A DNA stretch of 64,000 bases from Berberis thunbergii (lineage: Eukaryota; Streptophyta; Magnoliopsida; Ranunculales; Berberidaceae): the NCBI GenBank assembly GCA_003290165.1, contig QNQO01000671.1:540833-604832 (forward strand), written 5' to 3'. Below are positions 54,449 through 64,000 of this stretch, in pieces (the stretch's first letter is position 1; the number at the start of each line of letters is the position of its first letter). The notes beneath the pieces are model-generated. The model did no database searches. It was not told the DNA's origin and worked only from the letters and a program-made list of their open reading frames with translations. Position numbers and translations under genes: made by a program.

Positions 54449-55400
54449 TGGTAGTAACCGCCAAGTTGTATTTCTTCACTAATAAGTTCCGTCAAATTTA
54501 AAGGAGAAAGGTATAATAAAATTATAAATAAGAAGATAAAATGTGTTTTATTCTATTTTCGTTTTTTTGCCATTTACAATTGTCTCGTTCTCGCATGTTA
54601 TAAACAAAGAAAAGTAATGGTTTATTTTCATCTTTCTTTTCTCTTGAGATTTACCCATTAAATTATGACTTTTCACTCAAGTTCACACTACTCTTTCTTT
54701 TATGTACGCGTGTGCATGCATGGTGCTTAAAGATATTAACTAGTACAAGGCTAGGTTGCATAAACAACTGAATATATGCCCTTCTATCATTAGATATATA
54801 TGTTAAAAAATATTTAATATGAACTTTTACCTCTCAAGAAATAATTGTAGGTTGTGTTGCTTCACTGGGATTGTTCATTTTAGTCCCCAAATCTAATTCT
54901 CTATCTCCAATACAATTTTTTTCGAGTTCTTTTTCAATGTAGGAAAGAAAAGATAAAAAATGAAATTTTGCACACTGTGAAATTTTTGCACTAATTTTTC
55001 TACATAGGATACACATATAAGAAAACCTTAACGTCCAAAAGACACTATTAGGATAACTTGACAAATAGTGGTAAACAAAAATTTTAAAGTAATAAACGTT
55101 AACTTCTTTAGTTATTTATTTATATGTAAAAAAAAATGAATTAATTGTAGCAAGGGTGTGTTTTGATTCGTAAGGAGAATTTTACCAAGAGAACATAGAT
55201 ATTCAACAAGCACATTGAATAACGAACTATGCGAAGAATTTAACTTTTTCACACAACAAAAGATAATGGGCTTCATTCATTAAGATCCAAACACTATCGG
55301 GGTGGCCCAAAAATATCTAATTTAGGATATTTTAGGAAAATATTTTGATTGTAAAATATCATGTTTATTAGAAGGGATGAGAAACATTTGTAATGGGGAG
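54449..55400. other. AT-rich unassigned stretch
   Basis: No protein-like frame. I see nothing definite. GGCTGAGTTGCCTAAACAAC (54190) has a relative GGCTAGGTTGCATAAACAAC (54750), each followed by AACTGAAT and a phrase CTATCAT...GAGATA, so a diverged direct repeat of about 560 bp spacing exists on the two sides of the MITE. Confidence 0.4.
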
Positions 55401-56113
55401 GAAAGTGGCTAGAGAACTAGGAAGAACTTGAGAGTATTTGTGAGGATATCATTTGTCATGATACACAGAAACGTTATCTCTTTTACACCGTACACGTTTC
55501 ATGATGATCTCAAGGAATAACAAGCTCAAACATTAGTTTAGCGCTGATTCCGACCCAAGTAGCATCAAGCCCACGACGTGCAGTCTGCCAGACAGACCCA
55601 AATCACTACAGCCTGGTAAGCTCACACGTCTCACAACCATCCCCAATACCCGTAAGACCTATTAAGGCAAATATCTCGGGATCAGCTTCGAACGGGCAAG
55701 CCAACAACACTTTGTCTCCAGCTAGAAAATAAATACTAGAGTATATGTCATACATGGAAACTTCCATCTATGGACAACACTCCAATTGGAAACTATCTCC
55801 CACGTATTTAGTAATACAGGTCTAACAGGGAAACTTCCCTCTACAGAACTACTCCTAATTAGATAAAGATCTTCTTCCCTAAACTACGCCATCGATAGGA
55901 TGGTCAAACCAAGGACTCCAGCACTATAATAAGACATGAGGTTGGTGAACAAAGGTATGCTACAAATTCTCTATTTACAACATTAATCATTCATCATATC
56001 TCTGTTTGACTTTAGCATCAAAGTGTCATCGGGCACCACAATGGTGGTCTGTGGCTCACGTGCATTCCTTGTGCAGGTCAAGGTCAAGCAAGGAGTGAAA
56101 ATCGACTGTATCA
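55400..56113 (+). repeat. 3' end of the 5' LTR of the right Tat-like element
   Basis: It ends CGACTGTATCA directly before a Tat-type primer site. A TATA-like ACTATAATAAGAC lies at 55923. The phrase GGAAACTTCC occurs twice (55768, 55832). The start of the LTR is not defined. Confidence 0.55.
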
Positions 56114-56135
56114 GTTTGGCGTCATCCGTGGAGAA
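56114..56135 (+). other. Primer binding site of right Tat-like element
   Basis: GTTTGGCGTCATCCGTGGAG follows the LTR end. Tat elements typically have TTTGGCGCCGTCTGTGGG-like leaders at this spot, so about four bases differ. Confidence 0.68.
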
Positions 56136-56188
56136 CGACAGAGTTCGTAGCAAAAAACTAACATCATCTCTCTTTAGAGTTTAAGAAG

Positions 56189-57508
56189 ATGGTGACCACT
56201 GGATCCCGCAACAATGGATGACCAGAGGGACACGTCAAACGCTCAGACTGGCATTATACCACCGCTTCCAGCAGTGCCGACGACACATGGACAACAGTCT
56301 CACACCCCCCGCACCAGCAGCAGTGGTGATGGACCCAAGATAGATCTACTATCATTACAGATACAATAGATCGCTAAAGTAGTGAGGATTCTAATTCAGC
56401 AGAACCCTCCACACGCTGATAGAGATCATGAGCAACACATACCTCAATCTCCAGACGACAACAGAGAGCAGGCACAAGAGAGTGAAGCCCCCGCCAGTTC
56501 TCACTGGACTAGAGTGGTGGCACTATCAACGAATATCCAACTTTCAGGGCAGACAGACCCACCACGCAGATCCCTTTCTGCCGAGGGGCTCACGACCCAG
56601 ACCTGTTCATGGACCACATCATGAACGAGGCTCCGCCAAAAAAGTTCAGCATTTTGAAACTTGAGTTCTATGACGGGACCGAAAACCTGTTTGATCATTT
56701 GCGCCACTATCAAAATGTAATGGCGCTTAAAAAAGGTTTGAATCGATGATGTGCAGAACATTTCCTACTAGCCTAAAGAAGTCAACGCTGACATGGTTTC
56801 ATAGCCTCTTGCTAAAGTCAATCGACTCATTCAAGACACTGGCCAAAGAATTTCTGACACGCTTTATCGGCAGTCAGTGGATCAAAAGGGCCCACAGTAT
56901 ATACTCTCTTTGAGGCAGAACTCAAATGAAATGCTAGAGAATACGTCACGCGTTTTAATGACGAGTTGACGCTCATTGACGGTTCCAGCGACGATACTTG
57001 TCATTACAACTTTTACTGCGGGTCTAAGAGAGGGATGTTATACGACTTCTTCATCTTGGAACCCCCTTGGATATAATAGAACTCTTGAAAAACGGCTAGA
57101 GGTACATCACCTTGGAGGATATGAGAACAGCAAAGAAGGAAACTAAAGTAGATAAGAAACCATCTGTTTCTAGAGACATAAATGAGGGAAGAGGCGAGAA
57201 GACGAAGATAGAAGCAAGCGAAAGTGCAACGACGGCAGTACGGACTTTGCCTGAACAAGCTAGAGAAATCTTCCAACTATGTCAGATCCAGAACCATGAC
57301 CCCCCTCAACTCTAGCTTGTAAGACATCCTTAATTCCATGAAGAACTAGGAAAATTTAAAATGGCCCTCGAAGTAGAGCAGAGACCCCTCCAAACGTTAC
57401 AACAACAAGTATATTCATATCACAATGAGAGTGGCCATGACACCAACGAATGTAAGAGTCTAAGGTACGAAATCAAGTACTGGATTCGAAAAGGCAAGCT
57501 GAAGAGTT
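56189..57508 (+). pseudogene. Gag of right Tat-like element, first part
   Basis: ATG at 56189 (MVTTGSRNNG, then a stop). Further: QNPPHADRDHEQHIPQSPDD, then PPKKFSILKLEFYDG and HLRHYQNVMALKKG (56635-56740), EYVTRFNDELTLIDG (about 56940), and a zinc-knuckle region YSYHNESGHDTNECKSLRYE (57415-57475), where the first Cys of the usual YCSYH is Tyr. Then YWIRKGKLK, cut by the solo LTR. Many stops. It is related to the Gag at 14245-15850 (shared HLRH..MMALK and GHDT.EC) but clearly diverged. Confidence 0.86.
57504..57508. repeat. 5-bp target duplication GAGTT, left copy
   Basis: It is repeated at 60830-60834 after the CA end. Confidence 0.92.
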
Positions 57509-60500
57509 TGTCACGCCCCGATTTTCGAGGAAAATCGAAAATCCTAAATTCACAGGATTATCGTTTCCCCCAAAACTCGGGACGTGAAAATTCAATAACA
57601 ACAAAAGCAAATAGCAGCAACAACTAAAATATGATTTAATTATTGAAACAAATAAAAACTCTAACCCGGAAAGACTCTGACGTTGCTAGCTCACTAGCGG
57701 AACTCCAGTAACGCAGCTCAAAATCTCTAAACCTGAAAGGCTAATCGGGTACATTCCAAAAGGAATGTACCTAAGAAGCAAAAGCTCACTTGGGTCAGCA
57801 ATAAAGCTGGTGTGAGAAATTTTCATCCAAAATCAATAAATCCGCACATGACAACATCAAAATAAACAAAAAAAACAATAAACAACCACACATCATGTAG
57901 TTCCTCAATGAGGCAAGGTGTCATGCAAGAAAACACAGTTTAAAGAATTTAGTTCCTCAACAAGGCAATCACATTTAGTTCCTCAATGAGGCAATCATGT
58001 CATCATTCCAATTAAGTAAAAATGCATTTACTTATACTTACCTAGTAGAAGTTGACTATGGCAAGTCTAACCTGCAGAACATTAGTGGACCTGCCATCCT
58101 GCATGAAAATGTCAAAAGCAACAAATAATATTTCTAAGTTATCAGTCATCACAAAGGTGATTTATTCCAAACAATGATACAATTCATAGTCATATTAGAC
58201 TACTATTGAAATATTAACAAAACACATTTTCTACCTTTAGGAAGACATGTAGTTCTCATTCAATGGTTTGAATGAGCATTTAGTTTCTTCCTTTAAGGTA
58301 ATCATGCACATAACAAAAAAAAACAATCTAGCTTCTTTTCCACAATCGCACCATCCTCCTTATATCGAACACACCTCACCCAAGTGTGCCTCTCTTGCCT
58401 TCGAAACCACTCGGAGCGTACATGTTCCAAGTGGGTACCACATCGAGGAACATGTCATCTCACCCGACGTTTCGATCCAGAGCAAGATTTCCTAACTCTA
58501 CACGTACAACCGAACTCACATGGAAGGTGCACCGATATGCAAGCAAGTCTGCATACCCAAATCATATCACCGTATACAAGCAAGTCGTATACAAAAAATT
58601 TCTTTTCTTTTCACATTTTTTTTCGGAGTTGTGGAAAAGAGCATAAAAAAATAACCAAAATTCGACTCTTTTATGGTGACTCTTTGTCTACCATAAATAA
58701 ATCAACCACAGTATCCACCATTCTTTTGGGGAACAAATAATATTTTCATAAATACATTTCTATAACACAAACGGGATCAAACTCATTCAAAATAAAGATA
58801 CTCCTTAGCAAGACAATTTATATCATTATCAAACACTCACATTCACCCAAATGCAGTAACATATATATTTTTTCTGGCCCTTAACCTGTAAATGACCACT
58901 AAGAAACCACCAACATTTTACATAACAATCAAATTTAATCCTATATACAAAATTGCATAACACAAGTACTCCAATTCATCTGTCTACTAACAGTAGCAGC
59001 AACTAAACTGATTGTTAGTGAACATAATGGTTTATAGTAATCATTGACACATCAACATAAAACATGAAACCTAAGAGATGATTAGCATACTAACTGAGAA
59101 CACTTAAATTCCGCATAGTTTAAAAAGTGCACTGCATCATTTATAGTACAAACAAATTGCCAACCTAAGGACACAAAATGCCTTCTTAATGGCCCCAAAA
59201 ACCCATTTTTGTGGAAACCCAATATTTCCAGTGTCCACTTGAAGTACTTGAATTGAATGAAGGAATTAAAGGATATGCTCTATCATGAAGACTTAAGTTC
59301 CAGTTCAGAAACAAAACGATGAACAATTCTATTTAATTGAATTCAGTAAATGACACCAATTTAACAACTTTAGAGCATGGTAACAATCTCAAAAAAATAC
59401 CATTCCACTAACATGCTCTTAACACCTATAATTACTACTGAATGAAAACGATCTCCTCAACTGATTCAGCCTACTATGTAATTCTAACTTGAACACAAAT
59501 CAACTCTTGCGAGCAATCCAGTTCCTATTGCAAATTTACTATAATTGCATACCCACTTGCAAACATAACATCACCAAAAAAAAAAAAAAAACCCAAAATC
59601 CAATATCTCTTAAAATAATTGAAACAAATAGAGAATTTGAAATCAATCGGTTAAAAAACAAACGTTAAGAGCAATGTTTACCAACTTAAACAAATAAACC
59701 CATTTCATAATTTGCATAGACAAAAGTGGGTTCGAAAGCTTAGTTGATGCAATGAAATCACAAGTAAAAGTGAGGAGATGAAGAAACTCACTGTAAAGAT
59801 GAAGGGGATGGAGAAACTCACCAGCAGAATCTACGCCAATCGCTGCACCATTCGTCCTTCGCAGCCCTGACCACTTCTTCAATTCTTATTCTCGCCAGTT
59901 TTATATCTCTCAGAATCAACAAAACAACTCCTTCTTTCCATCAGCACCTCTTCCACTTCATCTGTGCAAATCAGTAGCGTTTCGCCAAGACTCGTTTCTT
60001 ATCTTAATCTTTTCAACCAACATCTCGCCACTGCAACAACTTCACATCGCCTCCACCCATCAACACCATCTCGCCACCATCACTGAACCAACCACTCTCG
60101 TTCCAACATCAACAAGAGACCACTGTCACTCCATCGATTGCACAAAAGAAATCATAATAAAGAAGGAGAAAGAAATGGAAGGAGAAGAAGAACACGCAGG
60201 GAAAGATAAAGAAAATGGGGAAGAAAAGAGGGATTGTTCTCTTTATAAGGTGGGTGGTTATTCGCCCCCACCGAAACTTCCGAATGACTCACCCTCGTCA
60301 CAAAATAAACCCTAATCATTAGTTTAATAAAAGCCAAACCAAGCCCCAAATACAATTTAGTAGCAACCATCAACATTAGGTTTACAATTTTTAGTTTTTG
60401 GGCTAAATACACACACACACTTTATCCTATTTAGCCATGGCAAACAAAATCTTTTTTTCCAAATAATGAGGATTACAATATATGCCATAATTAATAAATA

Positions 60501-60829
60501 AGAAATTTTTATATTTTATTTAATTAGGCGGGTATTACAATATATACAACTCAAAGAATCTCGTCCCGAGATTCGGTAGAGGAGGGTAAGTAGGTAATTA
60601 ATTCTTAAAAAAAACAAACTACCTTCCGAATGAACCAACACTAGAGTACAAATAATTATCCATTCAAAAAATCAATTTCTACTAGCCTTCCTTAAGAAAC
60701 AAAACACACATCACGTAGACAAACAAATAGCTTCTGCATATGCCCATAACTTAATGAGGACAATTACACAAAGATATATATGAAATTTATTAAATTTAAT
60801 AATATTAAAAAAAAATACGGGGTGCCACA
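57509..60829 (-). mobile_element. Solo LTR of a Tekay-like element (3321 bp)
   Basis: It starts TGTCACGCCCCGATTTTCG and ends CGGGGTGCCACA, with perfect 5-bp flanks GAGTT. On the minus strand it ends GGGGCGTGACA and has CGAATAACCACCCACCTTATA, homologous to the CAAATAGCCACCCACTTATA block of the Tekay-like LTRs at 20950 and 26715. It therefore belongs to the same LTR family and lies on the minus strand. No internal genes: it is the product of LTR-LTR recombination. It also has three copies of TTAGTTCCTCAATGAGGCAA at 57897-57990 and an A run at 59575. Confidence 0.92.
57897..57990. repeat. Short direct repeat, three copies, in solo LTR
   Basis: TAGTTCCTCAATGAGGCAA, TAGTTCCTCAACAAGGCAA and TAGTTCCTCAATGAGGCAA occur at about 57898, 57951 and 57974. 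Each is partly self-complementary (CCTCA/TGAGG). Confidence 0.8.
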
Positions 60830-60834
60830 GAGTT
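60830..60834. repeat. 5-bp target duplication GAGTT, right copy
   Basis: An exact copy of 57504-57508. Reading across it restores the gag frame. Confidence 0.92.
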
Positions 60835-61130
60835 CCTGGCTTCGGAAAAAAGGGAAAGACCGGACCAAGGAAAGGGGCAATCAAGAAATCGAGAAGGAAG
60901 CTCCGGGCATTATAATATGTCCTTCACAGAGTCGGATCAGATAAAGAACAATCTGACAAGTCCCGAAAGTGAGCACTCCTTGAGATCGGACACAGCCCAC
61001 CAGCAAGAATCGACGCCTGTATTACTCGCGAGTACAGAGCCCAATCCACCTTGACTTTCACAATAAGGGACCTCGAAGGCGTCCGTGCACCGCACAATGA
61101 CGCTCTTGTCATTTTGTTTCTATTGAAAGG
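60835..61130 (+). pseudogene. Gag end and protease start of right Tat-like element
   Basis: It resumes the frame after the solo LTR with a basic stretch (SEKRERPDQGKGQSRNRE). Near 61050-61110 it reads LTFTIRDLEGVRAPHNDALV, the block that opens the Tat protease (FSEADLEGVxxPHDDPLVI). The DTG active site that should follow is missing. Confidence 0.72.
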
Positions 61131-62900
61131 TGGGAAGTGAAAAAGCCACTTGGTGGACCGAAAAGCTCTCTCATTGTCAATGGGTATGGGAGGAATCCTC
61201 CCACGCAATGTTCACTCTTCAGTGACCTCAAAAGCATTAGAGAACTTGACAACTCGCTAAAGGTACTTATGATCCAAGCAAGGGCCATGCGAATTCACTT
61301 CAGGGCCGAATCAACCTCTATCCTTCCACAATCAATCTATCCAGTTGTTTAGCTTTCTGTTAGTAGTCAGTTTAGAGTTATAATTCTTAGGAACTTATGT
61401 GATTTGCACTCATTTGATAAATAAAAAAGAATTACGCAAACACACTCTATTGATTACTAGGAAAGATGTAACAACGATCACTCAGATGGCAGGTACAAGA
61501 GATTACAAACTACGAGCATCCAAATATGATTTAGTGTAATGTAAAGATTCGCTTAAACATCCGACTTCAAAAGAAGACTCAGAAGTGACAGCAAAGGTAC
61601 TCAGGGTAAACAACGATGCTATCTAAGAGTTTCGCTCTGTGACTTCTTCAAAGAAGATGATTTGCAAGCAAGAGCAAATGTCCAAAAAGAAGTATGAAAG
61701 AGCGCACCCTATGAGAGGGGCATCTGGGAGTCAATGGCCCACTCCGACAGCCATGTCCACATTCACTCCGCCCCACAACTCCGAGTTCCAGCACAGCACA
61801 ACGTGTCAAGGCTAGCTGAGGGGGAGGAAAGCAACCGCTCCAAAGTGGTTGTTGGTGTATCTTAGAAATTATGCAGTTTCGAAGCACCGACAGGGCAACA
61901 ACACATCAACAAACTCCGTCCCAATGAAGGAGTGTCCCTACTTTTTCTTACGAAATATGAGAAAAATTACAAGGTCTCAATGAACCAATCGGGCGCTTAC
62001 CCAGAGCAGGTGACCACGCATAACAACAGTCTTATCAAGACTCGTCAATGCAAATGTTAGAACATTCATAGACTCCAGTGGAGAAGATATTCCTTCAGCA
62101 TTTGGAGAACCTAAATCATATCCTTTAAGTAAAAAGCATCTTAAGAGTGCCATATATAGAAGATAATACCTACAACGATGAAGGAATGCCATTATATAGA
62201 CATAGTGGCTCACTAAATAAGCGTGTTAGCATTAAATATCAGCATTGAATACCGTATGGGAAATGAGGAGGCGACGGTTCCCAAGGAAACCGCACAGGTC
62301 CACGTTCAATCAATTAATGATGTTACACACAACCCCATAATTGGGGGAGTAACCAATACTCAACAGTCTCGTGATTTACCGTCGTACGCGTGCCACCATG
62401 CAATCTATGTTGTACACGTGGCACAACGATCCTATGACGGGAGACCAGACCAGCTTACGAAACTTGACTCGAGCCAAGGGTTTTTGCTCAACTATGGACA
62501 AAGCGCATGCGCTCGGCTACAACAGTTCACTCATGCCAACGATCGCTAACCGATGGTCAATATATAACTTGAGCCTCCAATGGCTTTACCTCAAGAATGA
62601 ATTGTTAGCCCAGGTAGAGTAACCCGCTGCCAAACCATCCCGGAATGTTCACTATTGAACATAACGACGCAATAACAACTCTAAGACCTCACGAAAGTAC
62701 ATGACAAAATTACTCACTAGACAAAAACAAGTCTAGCTCTCAATACGGACAGACCATTCGGCTCCCTGCTAACCCAACAGAACCTATGTCAAAATAAAAC
62801 GACAAGGCGAAATGGAATACATGCAACATGGGGACCGAATAGAACACGGATACAAAGCGTACTCAAAAAGAATATATTTTTATTAAAGTTGAAACAAAAG
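61131..62900. other. Region where pol should be: no recognisable domain
   Basis: Short frames only (for example 62223-62549, plus). None resembles RT, RNase H or integrase. Two tandem GCAAGAGC/GCAAGCAAG pieces near 61660 and a palindromic CTACTTTTTCTTACG context near 61940 are the only local structure noticed. Confidence 0.5.
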
Positions 62901-62919
62901 GTACAGATGTACGAAATTT

Positions 62920-63830
62920 ACTCCTGAACGAGAGGAGGTACAATTACAAGGGAACTAAGCTTAACAGAAGAAGAAGCTGAAGTTGCATCCGCGCGTGCCT
63001 CAGCTTGAACGTCATGATCCAGGCCGCCCTCTTCGTCTGACAGCTCAGAGATCACTCCGAAGTCTACAAATGACACCTTCCTGTAATAAGAAAGGTCTAG
63101 TCTGGATGCTTTTATTTTATCAGCGCCAACAGTTCTAACCTCCCATGCACAATCCTGCAGAATTCAAATGTGCCTTGTGCCTTGAGAATCCCTTCCTCAC
63201 GAGCCTTTACTTTGGCAAGCTCACGCTTTAGCAGCTCCAGCTTGCCTGTCAATGTATCTGTCTAAACTGCTCAGTAATCAGGCTACTTTTAACTGTGCTA
63301 AGTTCGTGCTGCTATAGAAGAAGCTGGTACCCAACTTTCCTTGCTTCCCAAGCGTTGAATTCCACATCGGCCTCTAACTGTTGTCTCTGGATGACCCACT
63401 CAAATTATTCCTGGTATTCTCCTCAGTAAGAGACTGCAACTCAGAGCGCACCTTAGCCGCAACTTCCTGCGCAACTTCTAAATCATGGCGGACCAGGTTC
63501 ATATCTTCTCGGGATTTGTCCTTTGCGAACACTGCCTCTACTAAATCGGACTCAAGGGCTTCTAAACGAACCTTCTGGGTTTCAACATTAATGGCTGATT
63601 GTTCCAACTTCCTATCTTCAATCTGTTTTCTCAGCGATTCAATCTCAAATAGTGCATCAAAATATGACTTCTGCATGTGAGAAGAAGCGCTCCATGGTAT
63701 ACACCCTCTACAAGCCGCCTCAATTTCTATCCTTGGGATGACCACTTGGCTCAGATGCGACATCCCTAGCATAAGATGTTTCAGCCCTGTATCCATACGT
63801 TCTTCCAGTGCATCCTCCTCAGACTTCAAA
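62920..63830 (-). pseudogene. Antisense coiled-coil ORF of right Tat-like element
   Basis: The minus-strand frame 63829-63374 (151 aa) begins KSEEDALEERMDTGLKHLML. It has a long heptad-type helix (SLRKQIEDRKLEQSAINVET, then RLEALESDLVEAVFAKDKSR and LEVAQEVAAKVRSELQSLTE), a predicted coiled coil. After a frame change the C-terminal part near 63080-62920 is acidic (ISELSDEEGGLDHDVQAEAR) and ends VPPLVQE. The frame probably continues beyond the window. Antisense extra ORFs of unknown role are reported for Tat elements. The Met at 63829 need not be the true start. Confidence 0.6.
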
Positions 63831-64000
63831 GTTCAGTTCACCAGCCAACTATAACATCGGCTGATATGCTTCATCAAAGCATAATCATTATCAACCTCCT
63901 AGGGCCAAGCCTAATTGCTAATTTTCTTACATCCGGAGCAAACAAACTCATTCACGCGACAGGGTGAAGCTCTCCCAGATGCGAAATTACACTAGCCCGT
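63831..64000 (-). other. Upstream continuation of the antisense ORF
   Basis: The minus strand keeps codon-like runs such as RASPCRVNEFVCSGCKKISN interrupted by stops. It is probably the more N-terminal part of the same antisense ORF. Confidence 0.35.

Larger units (their letters stand above)
55400..64000 (+). mobile_element. Tat-like Ty3/gypsy element, plus strand, pol not recognisable
   Basis: It shows a primer site after an LTR end, a gag (56189-57508 and 60835-61060), the beginning of a protease region, then no RT, RNase H or integrase, and an antisense acidic coiled-coil ORF at 62920-63830. A solo LTR splits the gag. Gag blocks and leader are of Tat type. It mirrors the left Tat-like element: gag and antisense ORF without pol. 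It runs off the window. Confidence 0.65.

Noticed and set aside
62223..62622. Two overlapping plus-strand frames of 108 and 83 codons
   Set aside because: They overlap each other in different frames and neither has a recognisable motif; not supported as genes.
1..64000. Endogenous pararetrovirus or other integrated plant virus
   Set aside because: No movement protein, coat protein or viral replicase motif seen. All reverse transcriptases sort with Ty3/gypsy lineages or LINEs.

Overview
The window is repeat-dense, AT-rich plant nuclear DNA, most likely from a eudicot. The transposon lineages (Athila-, Tekay-, Tat- and Ogre-type Ty3/gypsy elements, a plant L1-type LINE with a C-terminal RNase H, plant hAT, CACTA-like and MULE elements) and the scraps of plant genes point that way. 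I see no intact host gene and no tRNA or rRNA gene. Nearly every coding stretch is a broken transposon gene or a captured exon piece.

Layout. (1) 1-95 and 12652-15850: a minus-strand Tat-type element with a gag but no pol. It carries a 70-bp minisatellite and a plus-strand (antisense) acidic ORF tail. That tail is split by (2) a nearly complete Athila-like element at 96-12646, minus strand. Its 5-bp target duplication is perfect (CGGGT), its primer site matches tRNA-Asp, and its long LTRs differ in length. One LTR holds a 376-bp TRIM-type solo LTR. (3) 15850-20785 and about 40190-41640: a plus-strand LINE that lies against the Tat gag. It is cut by (4) a non-autonomous hAT (19038-19929) carrying a receptor-like cytoplasmic kinase tail, and by (5) a Tekay-like chromovirus (20786 to about 38790). 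The 3' LTR of (5) is itself split by (6) a roughly 9.6-kb CACTA-like element (28311-37890). That element holds a mitochondrial-type HSP70 piece, an inositol-polyphosphate 5-phosphatase exon piece and Gln-rich pieces.

(7) 42480-43880: remains of a hAT transposase gene, minus strand. (8) About 44040-52165: a decayed minus-strand Ogre-like element. It is interrupted at 44842-45845 by a 1-kb non-autonomous hAT; a sister copy of that hAT lies at 52898-54087. (9) Two palindromic MULE-type MITEs (52502-52646 and 54260-54439) have 10- and 9-bp target duplications. (10) About 55400-64000: a plus-strand Tat-type element, again gag without recognisable pol and with an antisense acidic coiled-coil ORF. 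Its gag is split by a 3.3-kb solo LTR (57509-60829) with a perfect 5-bp duplication.

The genes do not work together as a pathway; the insertions record an order of events. The most notable points are the two independent host-gene captures, the repeated gag-plus-antisense-ORF design without pol, and the depth of nesting (Tat, then LINE, then Tekay LTR, then CACTA with host exons). Coordinates of elements with target duplications are exact. Those of degenerate domains are approximate. All family assignments come from reading motifs, not from searches.
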